64,000 nucleotides of DNA, taken from NCBI GenBank assembly GCA_946699065.1, contig CAMPDV010000955.1, positions 1 to 64,000 of the forward strand. The letters run 5' to 3'. Each line of letters starts with the position of its first letter. Positions within the stretch are counted from its first letter, which is position 1. The notes under the pieces are model-generated. The model did not search any database. It was not told the DNA's origin and worked only from the letters and a program-made list of their open reading frames with translations. Below are positions 26,480 through 37,309 of this stretch, one piece after another. The stretch comes from Loxodes magnus. Lineage: Eukaryota > Ciliophora > Karyorelictea > Loxodida > Loxodidae. Made by a program: the position numbers and the translations under genes.

Positions 26480-27133
26480 AAGAAAATAACAAATTACACA
26501 GAATTTAGATAATCTTAACCTCAGCAATATAAAAGATAAAATCACATTCCTAAATCTTGGTTTGGTAGAAATAATCTGAAGTAGCCACATATTTGAAAAC
26601 TTAGTGTGGTCTTTACAAGGAAGGAAAAGAGAAGAAATTGATAAGGGCATTAAGATTTTATAAAAGGTATATTGTCAAAAACGAAGCATGATATATAAAA
26701 GATACTTCCATACTAAAGTCAATTGGAAAAGATTAAAAAGCCAGAATCAAAATAACACACATAGATCTATATTTAATTAACAAGACTTGAAAAATTAGAC
26801 TAGACAATGTTGGATTAATTTTAAAATAATATTGAGCATAAATTGAGACATTCTCAAAGAAGATTAACAGACTCATCAGCTTAGTAAAGAAAAATATAAA
26901 AGCAAATAAAGATACTAATTGAAAGTAGATTGTTTCTGATATAAAAAAATGTAATAAAATAATTAGACTCACATATCTCAAGTGAAGAGTGAATGGAATT
27001 GATGAAAGAATAATCAATACAGCAAAGAAATCGAAAGAAAATGTAATAAGAATGATATCTCTCCAAGATTTCCTATGAAACATCAAAACTTTTCTGATTT
27101 GTGGCAAATAAAATAAAGACGACGCCACATTAA
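26480..27133 (+). pseudogene. retroposon C-terminal region ending in conserved 3' end
   Basis: The forward strand is open in the ciliate code with several TGA, and is basic and Trp-containing (EENLVWSLQGRKREEIDKGI-like around 26600). It ends at the conserved terminus 27101-27133 (GTGGCAAATAAAATAAAGAC then GACGCCACATTAA). In the frame shared with 60.6 kb and 63.6 kb the tail reads LICGKQNKDDATL, against LIHGQPNKNDATL and LIRGKPNKGDSTL. The 131-codon standard-code frame on the opposite strand is a shadow. Confidence 0.5.
27101..27133 (+). repeat. retroposon 3' end, GTGG...CCAC type
   Basis: GTGG at 27101 and CCAC at 27125 can pair; the conserved end is CCACATTAA. It abuts AT-rich DNA. Confidence 0.65.
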
Positions 27134-27139
27134 TAAGTT

Positions 27140-28500
27140 ATGATATGTTAGATATGTTATTTGATTAAAAATTGTTATTTATATTAATGATATTCTATAA
27201 TATATTACATTTTATAATTTCTTTGTATTTTAAAAGTTTAATTTTTATTAGTGTAAAAAGAGATTTTAAAAAGGCTATAGTAGTAATAGATTAATTACTG
27301 ATAGTAAAATAAGTTTATAAGTTTAGTTATTCTATATAATTTAGAAAATTGAAGAACATTATAATTTGCATTAAGTTATTTTATAAATATAGAGATTAAG
27401 TATCTTAATTATAAAGCTTAACCTTTGTAATTATTAATTTAATGCTTTAATAAGCTATAGTTTTCCAATAAATAGCAACTTTTAATAATATGTAAAAATA
27501 TTTAAAAGTTATTATTATTGAATTTGCTACTAAATATTGGAGTTAATCTTCTTAATTAAGGAAATATAGAAAATTATATTAAAACTAAATTTAAAGTTTA
27601 TGAATCTAATTAATTCTAAACTTAAAAATATACATTTTTTAAATGATTAAAAATAGTAAAATAAATATACATATTTTAACTATTTTTATACTTTACATAA
27701 AAGAAAATATTAATTATTAAACATTTATCAAATAATTACAACAAAAGAATCCTAACAAATTATAATTTCTAGTATAGTAATAACATAACTAATTTTATTT
27801 AAAATATTAATCAAAATATCAAATAAAACAACAGAAGGGATCCGTTTAATTAAAGAATCAAAGATAAAAATAAATTTATATCTAAATACTAAAAAAATAT
27901 TTAAAACAAATTTATTACTCATTTAATTATACGATGTTTCTGAGTTGAAAGAAGCAAAAAGATTAAGACTTATGAAGAACTATATCAAGATTATATTACA
28001 ATAGCTCAATTGATATAGAAGAAGTTTATATCTAATTATGCGCCCTAATGAATGATGGATGGAAAGCCAGTAAATACCTTTAAAAGATTTGCTTCGATAA
28101 AAAACGGGAGAGGTAGAGAGCTTTCAAGCATTATTTGATTTTAAGTATCTTATTAACTTATTAATAACCTTAAGATTACTTAAATCTTACAATCAGAAAG
28201 GAGTAAAAAATATCTAAAATAATTTTTTGATTTTCAAATATCAAATATAAATACATATTTTTTTATTCTTATAGATTAAATACTAAGAATAATTACCTAT
28301 TTTGCTATTTCTAACATATTTAAATTTATATATTCTTTTTAATTATAATTAAAAGTTCCAATATTAGATTGTATCATTTGATTTTACTTTTTAATTTTAA
28401 CGCTTAAAGCAAGAACATTTTAAAGTTAGTTTGATTTAAAATTTATAAACAGAAATTAAAAATTGATAATTTTATAAAATATCATTATCAATTTTAATAA
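27140..28500. other. AT-rich spacer, no gene seen
   Basis: No supported feature. Confidence 0.45.
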
Positions 28501-28504
28501 AAAT

Positions 28505-28790
28505 AAAAGAGAATAATAAGAATATTATGCTAAGCTCTTTTTAAAATGTTCTGCACAAAAGAAGCTTTACTTTATAGAAAAAAATCAAACTAAGCAAGGA
28601 AGCTTCCTATGACTAATAAGCAGTTAATGAAGTCAATAGAAAATGATAGAGATTTTACCTATTGAAAAAAAAATCTTAAATTATCAAGACTCATGACAAG
28701 GAAGAGCAAGTAAGTATGCGATAAACGCTTATAATTATCATTAAAATTTTTTATTCGTGAAAAGCATAATAATGGTTACGTCACATTAAT
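28505..28790 (+). pseudogene. retroposon fragment with shortened 3' end
   Basis: Weakly coding forward sequence ends at 28755-28789 with TTCGTGAAAAGCATAATAAT, then GGTTACGTCACATTAATC. Translated in the shared frame it gives FIREKHNNGYVTLI, comparable with LIRGKPNKGDSTLI at 63.6 kb. GTGG is degenerate and CCAC is reduced to TCAC. This is a seventh, more diverged copy of the terminus. Confidence 0.4.
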
Positions 28791-29399
28791 CTAAAATGTT
28801 ATGCTATATTATGTTATAATACTTGTCTTTTTAAATCAATAAGATTTAACAGCATCAAGTCTTTTTCTTATATAATTAAAAATATAGAACTTATTATAAA
28901 AATTGTGATGAAACTCAAAGAGCTGATGGAATCTGCTTGCTTATTTAAAAAAATCTAGATTCGATGTAAACAAAGATATATTTCAAAGAATAAAATGATT
29001 AATTTCTACTAGTAAAAATAGGCAATTTTCATTTCATAACATGCTATATTCCAAATGACGAAAAACCTATAATAGTTAAGAATAATCATATTAAACTTAG
29101 ATCTTTTTCTTAATGTAGTAGGAAACTATCCTGTTATATTAATGGGAGTTTCCAATGCTCTTTTATAAGGTTATGGAAGTAATAATAGATATAAATTATA
29201 AGATAATGCTTTTAATTATTAATTTTCATTGATGTATATAATTTTCAAATAATAAATGATTAAAGCTTTAATAATTTAGGTGCAAATTTAAAGACTTATT
29301 AGGTTTGCAATTTAGCTATACAAAAAGTAAATAACACTAAATTTGAAGGATTCTTAAATAATTTTGAATTAATAAAGAAGAAATTTCGGAAGTTTAATA

Positions 29400-29445
29400 T
29401 AAAGAGCTGCGCACCATTGAGGTTCTACGCACTCTATAATCCAAG
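29400..29445 (+). repeat. CxPLRxYA-coding box
   Basis: Codes for SCAPLRFYALYNPSSFL before a TGA. Related boxes lie at 13768-13818 (+), 52741-52780 (-) and 53391-53425 (+). The DNA also has short inverted GCGC/GCACC-GGT(T/G)C elements that could form a hairpin. Confidence 0.5.
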
Positions 29446-29699
29446 TTCTTTTTTATGATTATATTCTTCTAATTTTAAATCAAAATGCTCATTAAATACA
29501 AGGTAAAATTCGCTAAAAATCTAAACAAAACTGACTACCTTGAAGAATATTATAATTAGCAGAACATAGACTAATAAAATTCTCTCATTGAAATATACTC
29601 CCTAGAAACGGAAAGTAAAAAGATGTAATAGTCATTGCTTGACCTGAATTAACGGATTGAATCTTTGATTTTTACTGTGCAATAATTATAAAGTGAAAA

Positions 29700-30515
29700 T
29701 CAATGACTGAAACAGAAATAAGAAACAAAGCCTCAATCTTTCAACTCAGCGATGAACGGAAAAAACGGAGTTTAAACTAAAATAAAATAATAGGCAAAAT
29801 AATTAGTAATAACTTCTTTTCCTTCATAATAATCCTATGATTGTGGAATAAAAAAATTATAAATTTTTTTTCTAGCAAAAAAATTTTTTTTAAATCAGGA
29901 CATTATACGAAAAACTGCAATTCAAGATGTTTCTACTGCTTTAAAATATGACATTATATAAAAACTGCAGACAATTCAAATTTAAATAAAAATTGGAAAA
30001 ATTGGAAAAAACTGAATAAAATTTACTGCACTTCAAATGGAAAAATATTTAGAAGAAAATAGTACAATGGAGACCAGCTTCTTGAAGACATTGCTAATGC
30101 ATAGGAGAGAAGAACCAGACTAATATTTGGCAAAGACTGAGATTTGAATAAGATTCCAATCGTAAAGAAGGGCTAAATCGCACCAGAAAGTATGTAATAG
30201 AAGAAATTAATCCTGACAAATAAATTCAAGAATATGGAGATAACTACCAATAATTTTTTAATCAACCGTGATTATTTTATTGAAGGCAGTTATCACGTTA
30301 ATTAACTTATCTTATCTTATATAATTTTTATGCTTCCAAATAAGAACAAATAGTTTATATTAAAACTCTAGTTTAGATTGGAAAAAGTTAGCTTGAAAGT
30401 TATCTAATTAGCATTAGAAAAACTAGAAAATTTAATAAATATAAATATAAATATAAATATAATTATTGAAAATACAAGATAAGACAAACCAAATAAGATA
30501 TAGAAAAAATGAACT
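29700..30515 (+). pseudogene. ORF1/Gag-like gene of left LINE copy
   Basis: Forward frames encode KSGHYTKNC, then CFYCFKI-TGA-H (knuckle start at 29928), then YNGDQLLEDIANAQERRTRL and a long tail with FMLPNKNKQF. Relative to the right copy a base is missing inside the knuckle (CATTATATA against CATTTATATA), so the zinc site is frameshifted here; the TGA at 29949-29951 is TAA (Gln) in the right copy. Another TGA follows FGKD in both copies. The tail ends in Asn/Ile codons from an (ATAAAT)n run. The product would be an RNA-binding ORF1 protein; this copy is dead. Confidence 0.6.
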
Positions 30516-30544
30516 AATCATTTCTAAATGTTTTTATAGACAAG

Positions 30545-30563
30545 AAAATTCCTAAATCCATGA
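30545..30563 (+). repeat. 19-bp target-site duplication, left
   Basis: AAAATTCCTAAATCCATGA, identical to 30872-30890 and flanking the 308-bp insertion. Confidence 0.9.
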
Positions 30564-30871
30564 TAATTAAAAAGATGGTGGGAGCTGAGATTGACCTTCT
30601 GAATCATACTTTCTGGTTTTATGGCTAGGAACAAGTTCCTTTCCTGTCGCTGAGAAAGTACCTGGTCAAAGTCAACATTTGCAAGGGAACGCCTTCCTTT
30701 TGATTATCCACTCCTGGTAGGGGCTTGAAGCCTGGCTGCCCATAGCGATGGAGCTCCCTGGCAGCTGCTTTTCGAAAGCAGCAGGATATCCCTGTTATCT
30801 CATGAAGGGAGTGTTGGGGTCGTTAAACTGCAAGAAGTTGCAGTCCAAAACTCTTTAAGTTGAAATTAATT
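30564..30871 (+). mobile_element. SINE-like insertion, structured and GC-richer
   Basis: A 308-bp block of about 45% GC interrupts the LINE and is bounded by the 19-bp direct repeats. The right LINE copy (near 51625-51645) has the uninterrupted site, so this is a real insertion. It has no ORF of note but many potential stems, for example AGGAACAAGTTCCT, CTGCTTTTCGAAAGCAG and ACTGCAAGAAGTTGCAGT. TGGCTAGGAAC (near 30620) and GGTCAAAGTC (near 30652) resemble tRNA-type A and B boxes at plausible spacing, hinting at Pol III transcription. A diverged relative lies at 44770-44860. It was probably mobilised by a LINE of the host genome; the RNA of origin is not identified. Confidence 0.75.
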
Positions 30872-30890
30872 AAAATTCCTAAATCCATGA
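30872..30890 (+). repeat. 19-bp target-site duplication, right
   Basis: Second copy of AAAATTCCTAAATCCATGA. Confidence 0.9.
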
Positions 30891-31345
30891 AAATGCAAAA
30901 TGTATTTGGATTCTGAATTTTCTTTATTTATAAACAACTGAGAAGACAATGTTTTTATTAAAAATAATAAAATTTATGAAGAAGAGTCGAAGAATGTAAC
31001 TTAAAAATTGAAAATATTTTTAAAAATTTTGATTTTTTAGAAAAATATAAAACTACTTATAAGTAAGAATTTAGTTTTATAAACTCAAAAGAAACTAAAA
31101 AAATAATCAGAAAATTGGCAAATAATAAAGAGCATGAAGCAGATGTTATCAAAACTGAGCTCATCAAATATGCTAATAACAAATTTAATAAAATACTTTA
31201 GATATTTATGAATAATCTTAAAAAAACACAAAATTCCAAACTAACTCTAACAATTTAGAATCCTTCTAATTGTAAAATAGGATCAGGGATTAATTGATAG
31301 AACTGGGGATAAATCACACTTATAAATGTTATCCTCAAATTATTT

Positions 31346-32020
31346 CATCTTCTTTTAATGTAAAATATCAAAAAGAAGTAAAAATAAATATTTATTCTAA
31401 TAAAATTTATATTTAATGTTCGTTAAGAATCTTTAAGTTATAAGATAAGCTATGCAAATACATTTAATTTTTATAAATTGTTTGAAATGTTCAAGCGTTT
31501 TCACTATTTTTTAATGATTTTGAAACTTTTAAAATTGCAAATGATTTCGCATAAAAATTAGAAAAATCTAGAAATATTACTATCTAGAAATATAAAGTTG
31601 CTTTATTAATAAAAAATCATACTTAAAGATGTTTCAAATTTTATAATATTAATATAAAATTACAAATTAATAGAATAAATAATTAATGAAAACAAAAAGT
31701 AAATAAGATAATAAATAATTTATAGCCAATTTGATAAAAACTTATATAATAATTTTATGTATAACTAAAAAAATATTTTTTAGTTAAAATTAATAAAAGT
31801 GTATATCTTATTTAAATTTAAAATCCGCATGTGAAAATAATAAAGTTTAAAATAGCGAGAATGAAATTCTATATAATTAGATCGAATTAATATAATTTTA
31901 AATATGAATTAAGTTAAGGTGTATATCTATTAATATAAAAGTTATAAATTGTCAAAGAAAATAATAAAATTTGAATAAAAATAATTTTAGTTAAGATAAT
32001 TAAAGTGATATTTCTATTAT
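31346..32020. other. AT-rich spacer, no gene seen
   Basis: No supported feature. The reverse strand is open for a long way simply because TGA is rare in T-rich DNA. Confidence 0.4.
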
Positions 32021-32059
32021 TAGGTTTAACACTGATATGTTTACAAGTTGTTTTATGAG

Positions 32060-32451
32060 ATGATAGGATTGTTTTATGCGATCATAGAATAATTGCAGTT
32101 TTCTTTAGATTTCACTTCTTCTGTTGCGTAACAGCTTGCACAATTTTAACATTCTTATCACAGGAATCTTGCCTCAATCTCATTTTAGCACAAACATTTT
32201 TTTTCTTCTTTTTTTAGCATTTACTATCTAATAGTAATTAATCTTCACTGTATATATTTTTCTTTTAGATCTTTCTTTCTGGATAGCAATATGATTTAAT
32301 TATATTATTTCATATCTTTTGGGTATTTAATTATTGCTTCTTCTAAAAATATACCCAATCTTCTAACAGTATAAACGTATTGTTCTACAAACTTTGAGTC
32401 ACAACCTATTTTTAGACATTTTTTGACGTTTTCAAAGTTTTAGAACCCCAT
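32060..32451 (-). CDS. unassigned Cys-rich ORF with two in-frame TGA
   Basis: From Met at 32451 the reverse strand gives MGFQNFENVKKCLKIGCDSK, then EQYVYTVRRLGIFLEEAI, and a Cys-rich end with CLCQNEIEARFL, TGA, QECQNCASCYATEE. The spaced Cys pairs (C-x-C...C-x2-C-x2-C) suggest a metal-binding site. TGA occur at 32245-32247 and 32158-32160. Just upstream another frame gives a related coiled-coil stretch (NNDSLAIEEQNEKLFQN), so a frameshift is likely. No family recognised; element-derived or a decayed gene. Confidence 0.33.
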
Positions 32452-33620
32452 TTGTTTTGAAATAGTTTTTCATTCTGTTCTTCAATTGCTAAGGAATCAT
32501 TATTAGGACAGTGATGGGAAATGAGCTATACATAGTTGCTTATTTCATTAATTTTTTCTATTTTTTTCTTATTTTTGCTCTTTTTTCAGTTCTTAATTAA
32601 CTCGCGATATTGAAGCCAAAGTATTAATTTCAGTTTTTAATTATTTATTTTCATTTAATATTTGTTGTATAGTATAGGTTAGAGAATTGATTCATTAATT
32701 TAAGTCTTTGAATTTTTGCTAATTTTTTTATTTTCTTCAAGGAAATAAATTTCAATGAACAATTTAAATTAGTTGATATACTTTTAAAATTAATTTTTTA
32801 ATAACAAAAATTAATAATTATAATTATTTAAACAATATATTCTAATAAAAATAAATATAGGATAAATGAAGAATTTTTAATTATAAAATCGTTAAAATTT
32901 TCTTAATTTTTTAAGAAACTTCTAAACTTTTAGCTGAAATTAGTCTTGAATCTTAAAAATTATTAAAAGAAAGAAAAAAGATATTTCACTTAGTTTTGAG
33001 ATATTTAAAATTATAAATTTTAGATTATTTTAGAGTGCTTTACTTTGAATTGATTTGATTTTTTTATTAAATAAATCTTATTTAAAAACTTTGTGTTTTT
33101 TTTTGATTAAAATACTTTTCATTTTAAATTTTTTTTAAAACTTATTTAAGATATCTTATAATAAGTTAGAAAGATTTTTTTATGTTCATCAAATAATAGA
33201 CTGATTTTCTATCTTTGAGATATATTTTTTACAACTTTATAAAAGAATATATTTACTTATGAAATCAATTTTTTCAGCAATATATTGTAATTAAAACTAA
33301 ATTACTTGCAATTATAATATTTCTTTACCTTTTTAAATTTTCAAATTTTCAAAGTTTTTTCTTTCTTATAGCTTTATATTTATTCTTCTATAAGTTTTTA
33401 TAAAAAAAAAAACTTTTTTTATCTTTTCTTTTAACTCTACGTTTTTTAAATATTATTCAATTAAGATAATTTTATTCCTTTTTTCGTTTCTTGATTTTAA
33501 ATCTGTTTTAATTTGTAAATTTGTAAATTTTTACTTTTTATCTTTGTAGGGTTACTTAATATTTTAAAAATTATTAAGGAATTTAAGCTTTACTAAATTA
33601 AAATTAAATTCAACAAAAAG
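32452..33620. other. AT-rich, possible decayed coding at 32.5-32.7 kb
   Basis: A short coiled-coil frame (reverse, near 32640-32560, QILNENKQLKTEINTLAS) may be the N-terminal part of the preceding ORF in another register. The remainder is T-rich spacer. Confidence 0.35.
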
Positions 33621-33627
33621 TTTAAGT

Positions 33628-33950
33628 TCAACTTAAAAAACAATTTATTAGGATTTTTATGTGATTTTCTATCCACAAATACAATCCGAGATTTAAAAAT
33701 GTTTCTTATATTCTAATTAAATTATCTTCTGAGAGATCCAACTTCTTCCGGTAGTAAGTTTTAACATTATTGAGAGTTAACTACTCCCTCCAACTTGGAT
33801 CGAATACAACAGAAAAATTATTTTCTAAATTTTTCCATAAAGATATTCTAAGGGCCCACTTTAGCTCAATATGAAATTTGAAAACTTAAATAAATGAAGT
33901 TATATGTTTAATAGAAGGAGTTTTAATATCATAATTTTAATTTCTAATTC
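33628..33950 (-). CDS. unassigned ORF with Trp-rich segment
   Basis: About 105 reverse-strand codons are open with no TGA, ending at TGA 33628-33630. The sequence is convincingly protein-like: IELKWALRISLWKNLENNF, then VVFDPSWREQL and LGLYLWIEN. Four Trp codons are all TGG. The frame was checked at six positions. GC content is higher than in the flanks. No family could be named and no start was fixed. It may be a C-terminal exon or relic. It is the best-preserved unassigned frame in the window. Confidence 0.42.
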
Positions 33951-33959
33951 TTAAAATTT

Positions 33960-35640
33960 ATATTATATTTGGAGATAAAAAAATAGCTAATTCTGTAAAT
34001 TTTATATCTTTTACTTAAAGCCAAAATAAATGCTAATTATATTTGTAAAATATTTTAAATTTATGAAGTTTTACCTAATACTTTAGTATTTAAATAAAAA
34101 AATAAAAAAATCAGTTAATCTATCAAAAAAAGAGATTAAAATTAAAATAGAAAATAATATGAAAATTAAGATTACTTATTTGCTTTCTCTTAATATGAAA
34201 GTCTAAATTTTTTTTAAATAATTTGTTAACAAAAGGAATAAAAATTAAACATATAAAGAGTATTAGATTTATAATCTATTAATTAAAATAATAAATAGAG
34301 CATTGAAAATATATTTAAAAAATTAACTTTTAATCGCAATCAGAAAATTTATAAAAATTTATAAGTCATAAAGTAGAACTAGAAGATGCATTATCTAAAC
34401 TGGAAGATCTAATCTTTCTAAATGGATTTAAATTTCTGATAGGGTGATGCTAGATCTATTGAAATTTTCAAGAGCATACACATTATCAAAATACTGAACT
34501 CAAGATTGTTGCTTTGGAAGAAAATTCATTAGAAAAATCGTTTAAAATAGTAAGCGATTTAAATAATTTTCAAACAATTTTTACTTATTTAAGTATATGA
34601 TAATAAATTAATGGAAATATATAAATAAGAAATTTATGAGCATAAGCAAATTTTGTGTATGCTAAAAGATATTACCAAATTTAATTAAATAAATATATAT
34701 AAAATTTAATTTTGATTTATACTATATAAAAATTGTTTTTTAATTTTTTCTTTTAATTCAGTTTTTATGTCTAATAAATTTTTTATATACGAATATTTTC
34801 TATATTTTAGTATTATGAATTTATAATAAATTGGAATTTTAATTTTTTTTAATATAATGGATACTTAAACAATATACTAAATATCATTACATTATACTCT
34901 TTTGGTATTTAATTAAATTAATAAAAATTTAAATATATTTTAGATTAAATCTTCTTTTACTTTAATAATTTTTGCTTCTAATTAAATTTCCTATTTTTTG
35001 ATTTTTTGATTTTATAATAAAATAATTTAATAGTAAATAACATTTGACACCTCTTATTAATAAAGAAAATTTAAGATTTAAAAAAAGTAATTTTATAATT
35101 ATATGCATATTTTCCATTTTGGTATTTTAGTAGGTCTGCTATAATTTTTTAATTATTTGTATCTTAATTATATTTTTATGAAATTTTTTTGTAATAAAAA
35201 TTCTTTTTAGAAGATGAAGTAGGATGAAATAAGATGCAGGAGAAAATTCAAATTTTTAAGATTAAAGTATCAACAAGTAAGAAATTTTAGTATTTGTAAT
35301 CCATAAAACGACTTATTACATCTAATTTCCTCTTTTTATTCTATTTTCTCACTTCCGAGAAAAAACCTCTTAAAAAGTTGGATATCATTCTCCTAAAATA
35401 GTTTAATATTATTTTGTATCTTCTGACGCATTACCTTCTAAAATGACTAATGTTGTTAAAAAAAGGTAATTAAGAAAAGAAAAAAAGATAATATTCTAGT
35501 TTCTTTGAATATAAAAAGAAAATCCTCATCCAATGGTAAATTTTATTTAATAGACATAATTTATTAATAATAATAATAATATACTTAAAGTTAGTAGAGT
35601 TTTGCATTCTCTGGAATTGCAACCAGTTCCTGCGGACAGT
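33960..35640. other. AT-rich spacer, no gene seen
   Basis: No supported feature. Confidence 0.45.
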
Positions 35641-35644
35641 TTTT

Positions 35645-35668
35645 TTAACGTGGGTGTGATCCACGACC
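35645..35668 (-). repeat. retroposon 3' end, GTGG...CCAC type
   Basis: Reverse strand GGTCGTGGATCACACCCACG followed by TTAA. CGTGG and CCACG form a perfect 5-bp inverted pair. It closes the ORF1 fragment that lies upstream (35812-36345) in the same orientation. Confidence 0.65.
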
Positions 35669-35811
35669 TTTTTATTAAGTGGAAGGTTACCACTGTAACC
35701 GTTCAAGTGGTCTTGCAAAAAGCTTTTATTTGTAGATCCCTGTTGGAGTTATTCATAGTTTATTGAGTTGTCTCCATGTTCTTTTCTGCTCTTATTCGTT
35801 TATTTTCTTTC

Positions 35812-36345
35812 ATTATCGACAGTTTTTTAAAATATGTTGATTTGATTTGCAACATCAACAAAGTTTGTATTATTGTCTTTATTTCGTTCTTTTTTATGAT
35901 AATTTATTTTCTATATTTTCTAATCTTTTAATGAAACTTGTAGCAATCATTTCTTTTTCTGGATTCAATTCTGTTTTTAATTCTATTGGTATTTTTTCTA
36001 TTTCCATTTTTGTGTCATATTTAAAATTTTATTATGATTAAGTTCAGAGTTATTCTTCCGTTATTAATTTGCTACAAATAAGTTATCTTCTAAGTATTAG
36101 TAATTCGTTGTTCTAATCTTCTATGTTACTCATTAGTTCCCGTATTTTTTCGCCTAAGTTGTAAGTTGTTTCTTCATAATTTGAGATTACTTTTTACATT
36201 TGGTCTAATTAAATTTAAAGTTTTTGATTAGTTTCGTTTTTAGGTTAACTTATCTCTATTTATCCTACCATAACTTTACCTTCTGAAGAAGAGCTTGATT
36301 CCTCCTATTGTTATTATTTTTTCTAAATCTCTTTTGCCGCTTTTC
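35812..36345 (-). pseudogene. LINE-like ORF1 with coiled coil and CCHC knuckle
   Basis: One reverse-strand frame of about 178 codons. It starts with a Gln/Glu/Ser-rich stretch (QQQQEESSSSSEGKVMVGQI), followed by coiled coil (SNYEETTYNLGEKIRELMSN) and ends at a knuckle C-TGA-CC-KSNQ-H-ILKN-C (35860-35819) with exact C-x2-C-x4-H-x4-C spacing. TGA at 36044-36046 and 35855-35857; the latter sits where other copies have Tyr or Phe. The frame was checked at five positions and has no frameshift. The coiled coil and zinc knuckle mark it as an RNA-binding ORF1. Its 3' end is at 35645. Confidence 0.66.
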
Positions 36346-36980
36346 TCTTTTGGTTTCTAAGTTAATTTTTTGAGAGTCGAAGAGATTAATCCATTTTTTT
36401 TCTTTTTTACATAATTTATTTTCATTATTATTTTTAGCTATATTAATAAAATTATTATTTCTGTTTCTTTTTTTAGATCTAAAGGAGCAATAATGCTACT
36501 TTGATTTTATTTGAGACTCTAAATTTAATATTTCTAGTTTTTAGAACAAATATTTATTAATTTTTGAATTATTATTTTTTCTTTGAGTTTTAGAAAATCA
36601 ATTTGAAGTGCAAATGATACTTCTTTATATTAATATGTTTATTACCTTGTCAATAGTAACAGTTGGCTAACTCAATAATATCAGATTTCATTTTCTGTTT
36701 GCAACGAAATCTATCTTTATATTTTTAATTTTTTTTTATATTTTTTTTATGTTGAATAAAATGAATTTTAATATTCCTATAACAGATTAAACCATTTTAA
36801 ATAAAATAGTTGCTATTTTTTTAAGAATTTTTTATTTAAAATGAAAGTTAAAAACAATTAATTAAAAAGATCGTATATATTCTTTTATATTAAGAAACAT
36901 ACAGACAATATAAAATAGATAAATAATTAAAATAATAATTAAGTTATATATTTCAAATTAAAAATTTGTTTTCTAAATAT
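36346..36980. other. AT-rich spacer, no gene seen
   Basis: Nothing beyond the start of the ORF1 fragment is recognisable. Confidence 0.4.
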
Positions 36981-37309
36981 TAAACTTGACTACTTTTTTT
37001 TAAATTCTCATAATTTTTAAATCTTTTTTATAAAAATATAATTTAATTTCTTAAATATATTTTGTCTTTTAATTTTTTTAATATATCTAATTATTATGTT
37101 AACTAGACTTTAATTTCTTTCAGCCCATCAAGTCTATTTTATGAGATCCATTTTGTGTTAGCTGCTTATTTTTTATGATGGCTACTTATATTCACAGAAA
37201 TTCTTATATAATAGCTTAAGATATAAAAATCTGCAAAGCAACTTTAGATTGGTTTGCCTTTTTAGATATGCAAAGAATAATTTCCAAATTTTTTCTTATC
37301 ATTTTAAAT

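Larger units (their letters stand above)
29248..31345 (+). mobile_element. LINE copy, left arm of inverted repeat
   Basis: This segment matches the reverse complement of 51166-52936 almost throughout. Both start at the same base (AATAATAAATGATTAAAGC). The left arm is 2098 bp; removing the 308-bp insertion and one 19-bp duplication leaves 1771 bp, equal to the right arm. It carries the ORF1-like region and stops at 31345, just before the reverse transcriptase domain that follows in the right copy. Loss of the 3' part is unusual for LINEs, which are normally truncated at the 5' end. Confidence 0.8.

Noticed and set aside
26733-27128. 131-codon standard-code ORF on the reverse strand
   Set aside because: The opposite strand carries the retroposon coding frame and conserved 3' end, so this is its hydrophobic shadow.
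35470-35718. 82-codon standard-code ORF over the 35.6-kb retroposon end
   Set aside because: It crosses the element terminus and AT spacer and has no motif of its own.
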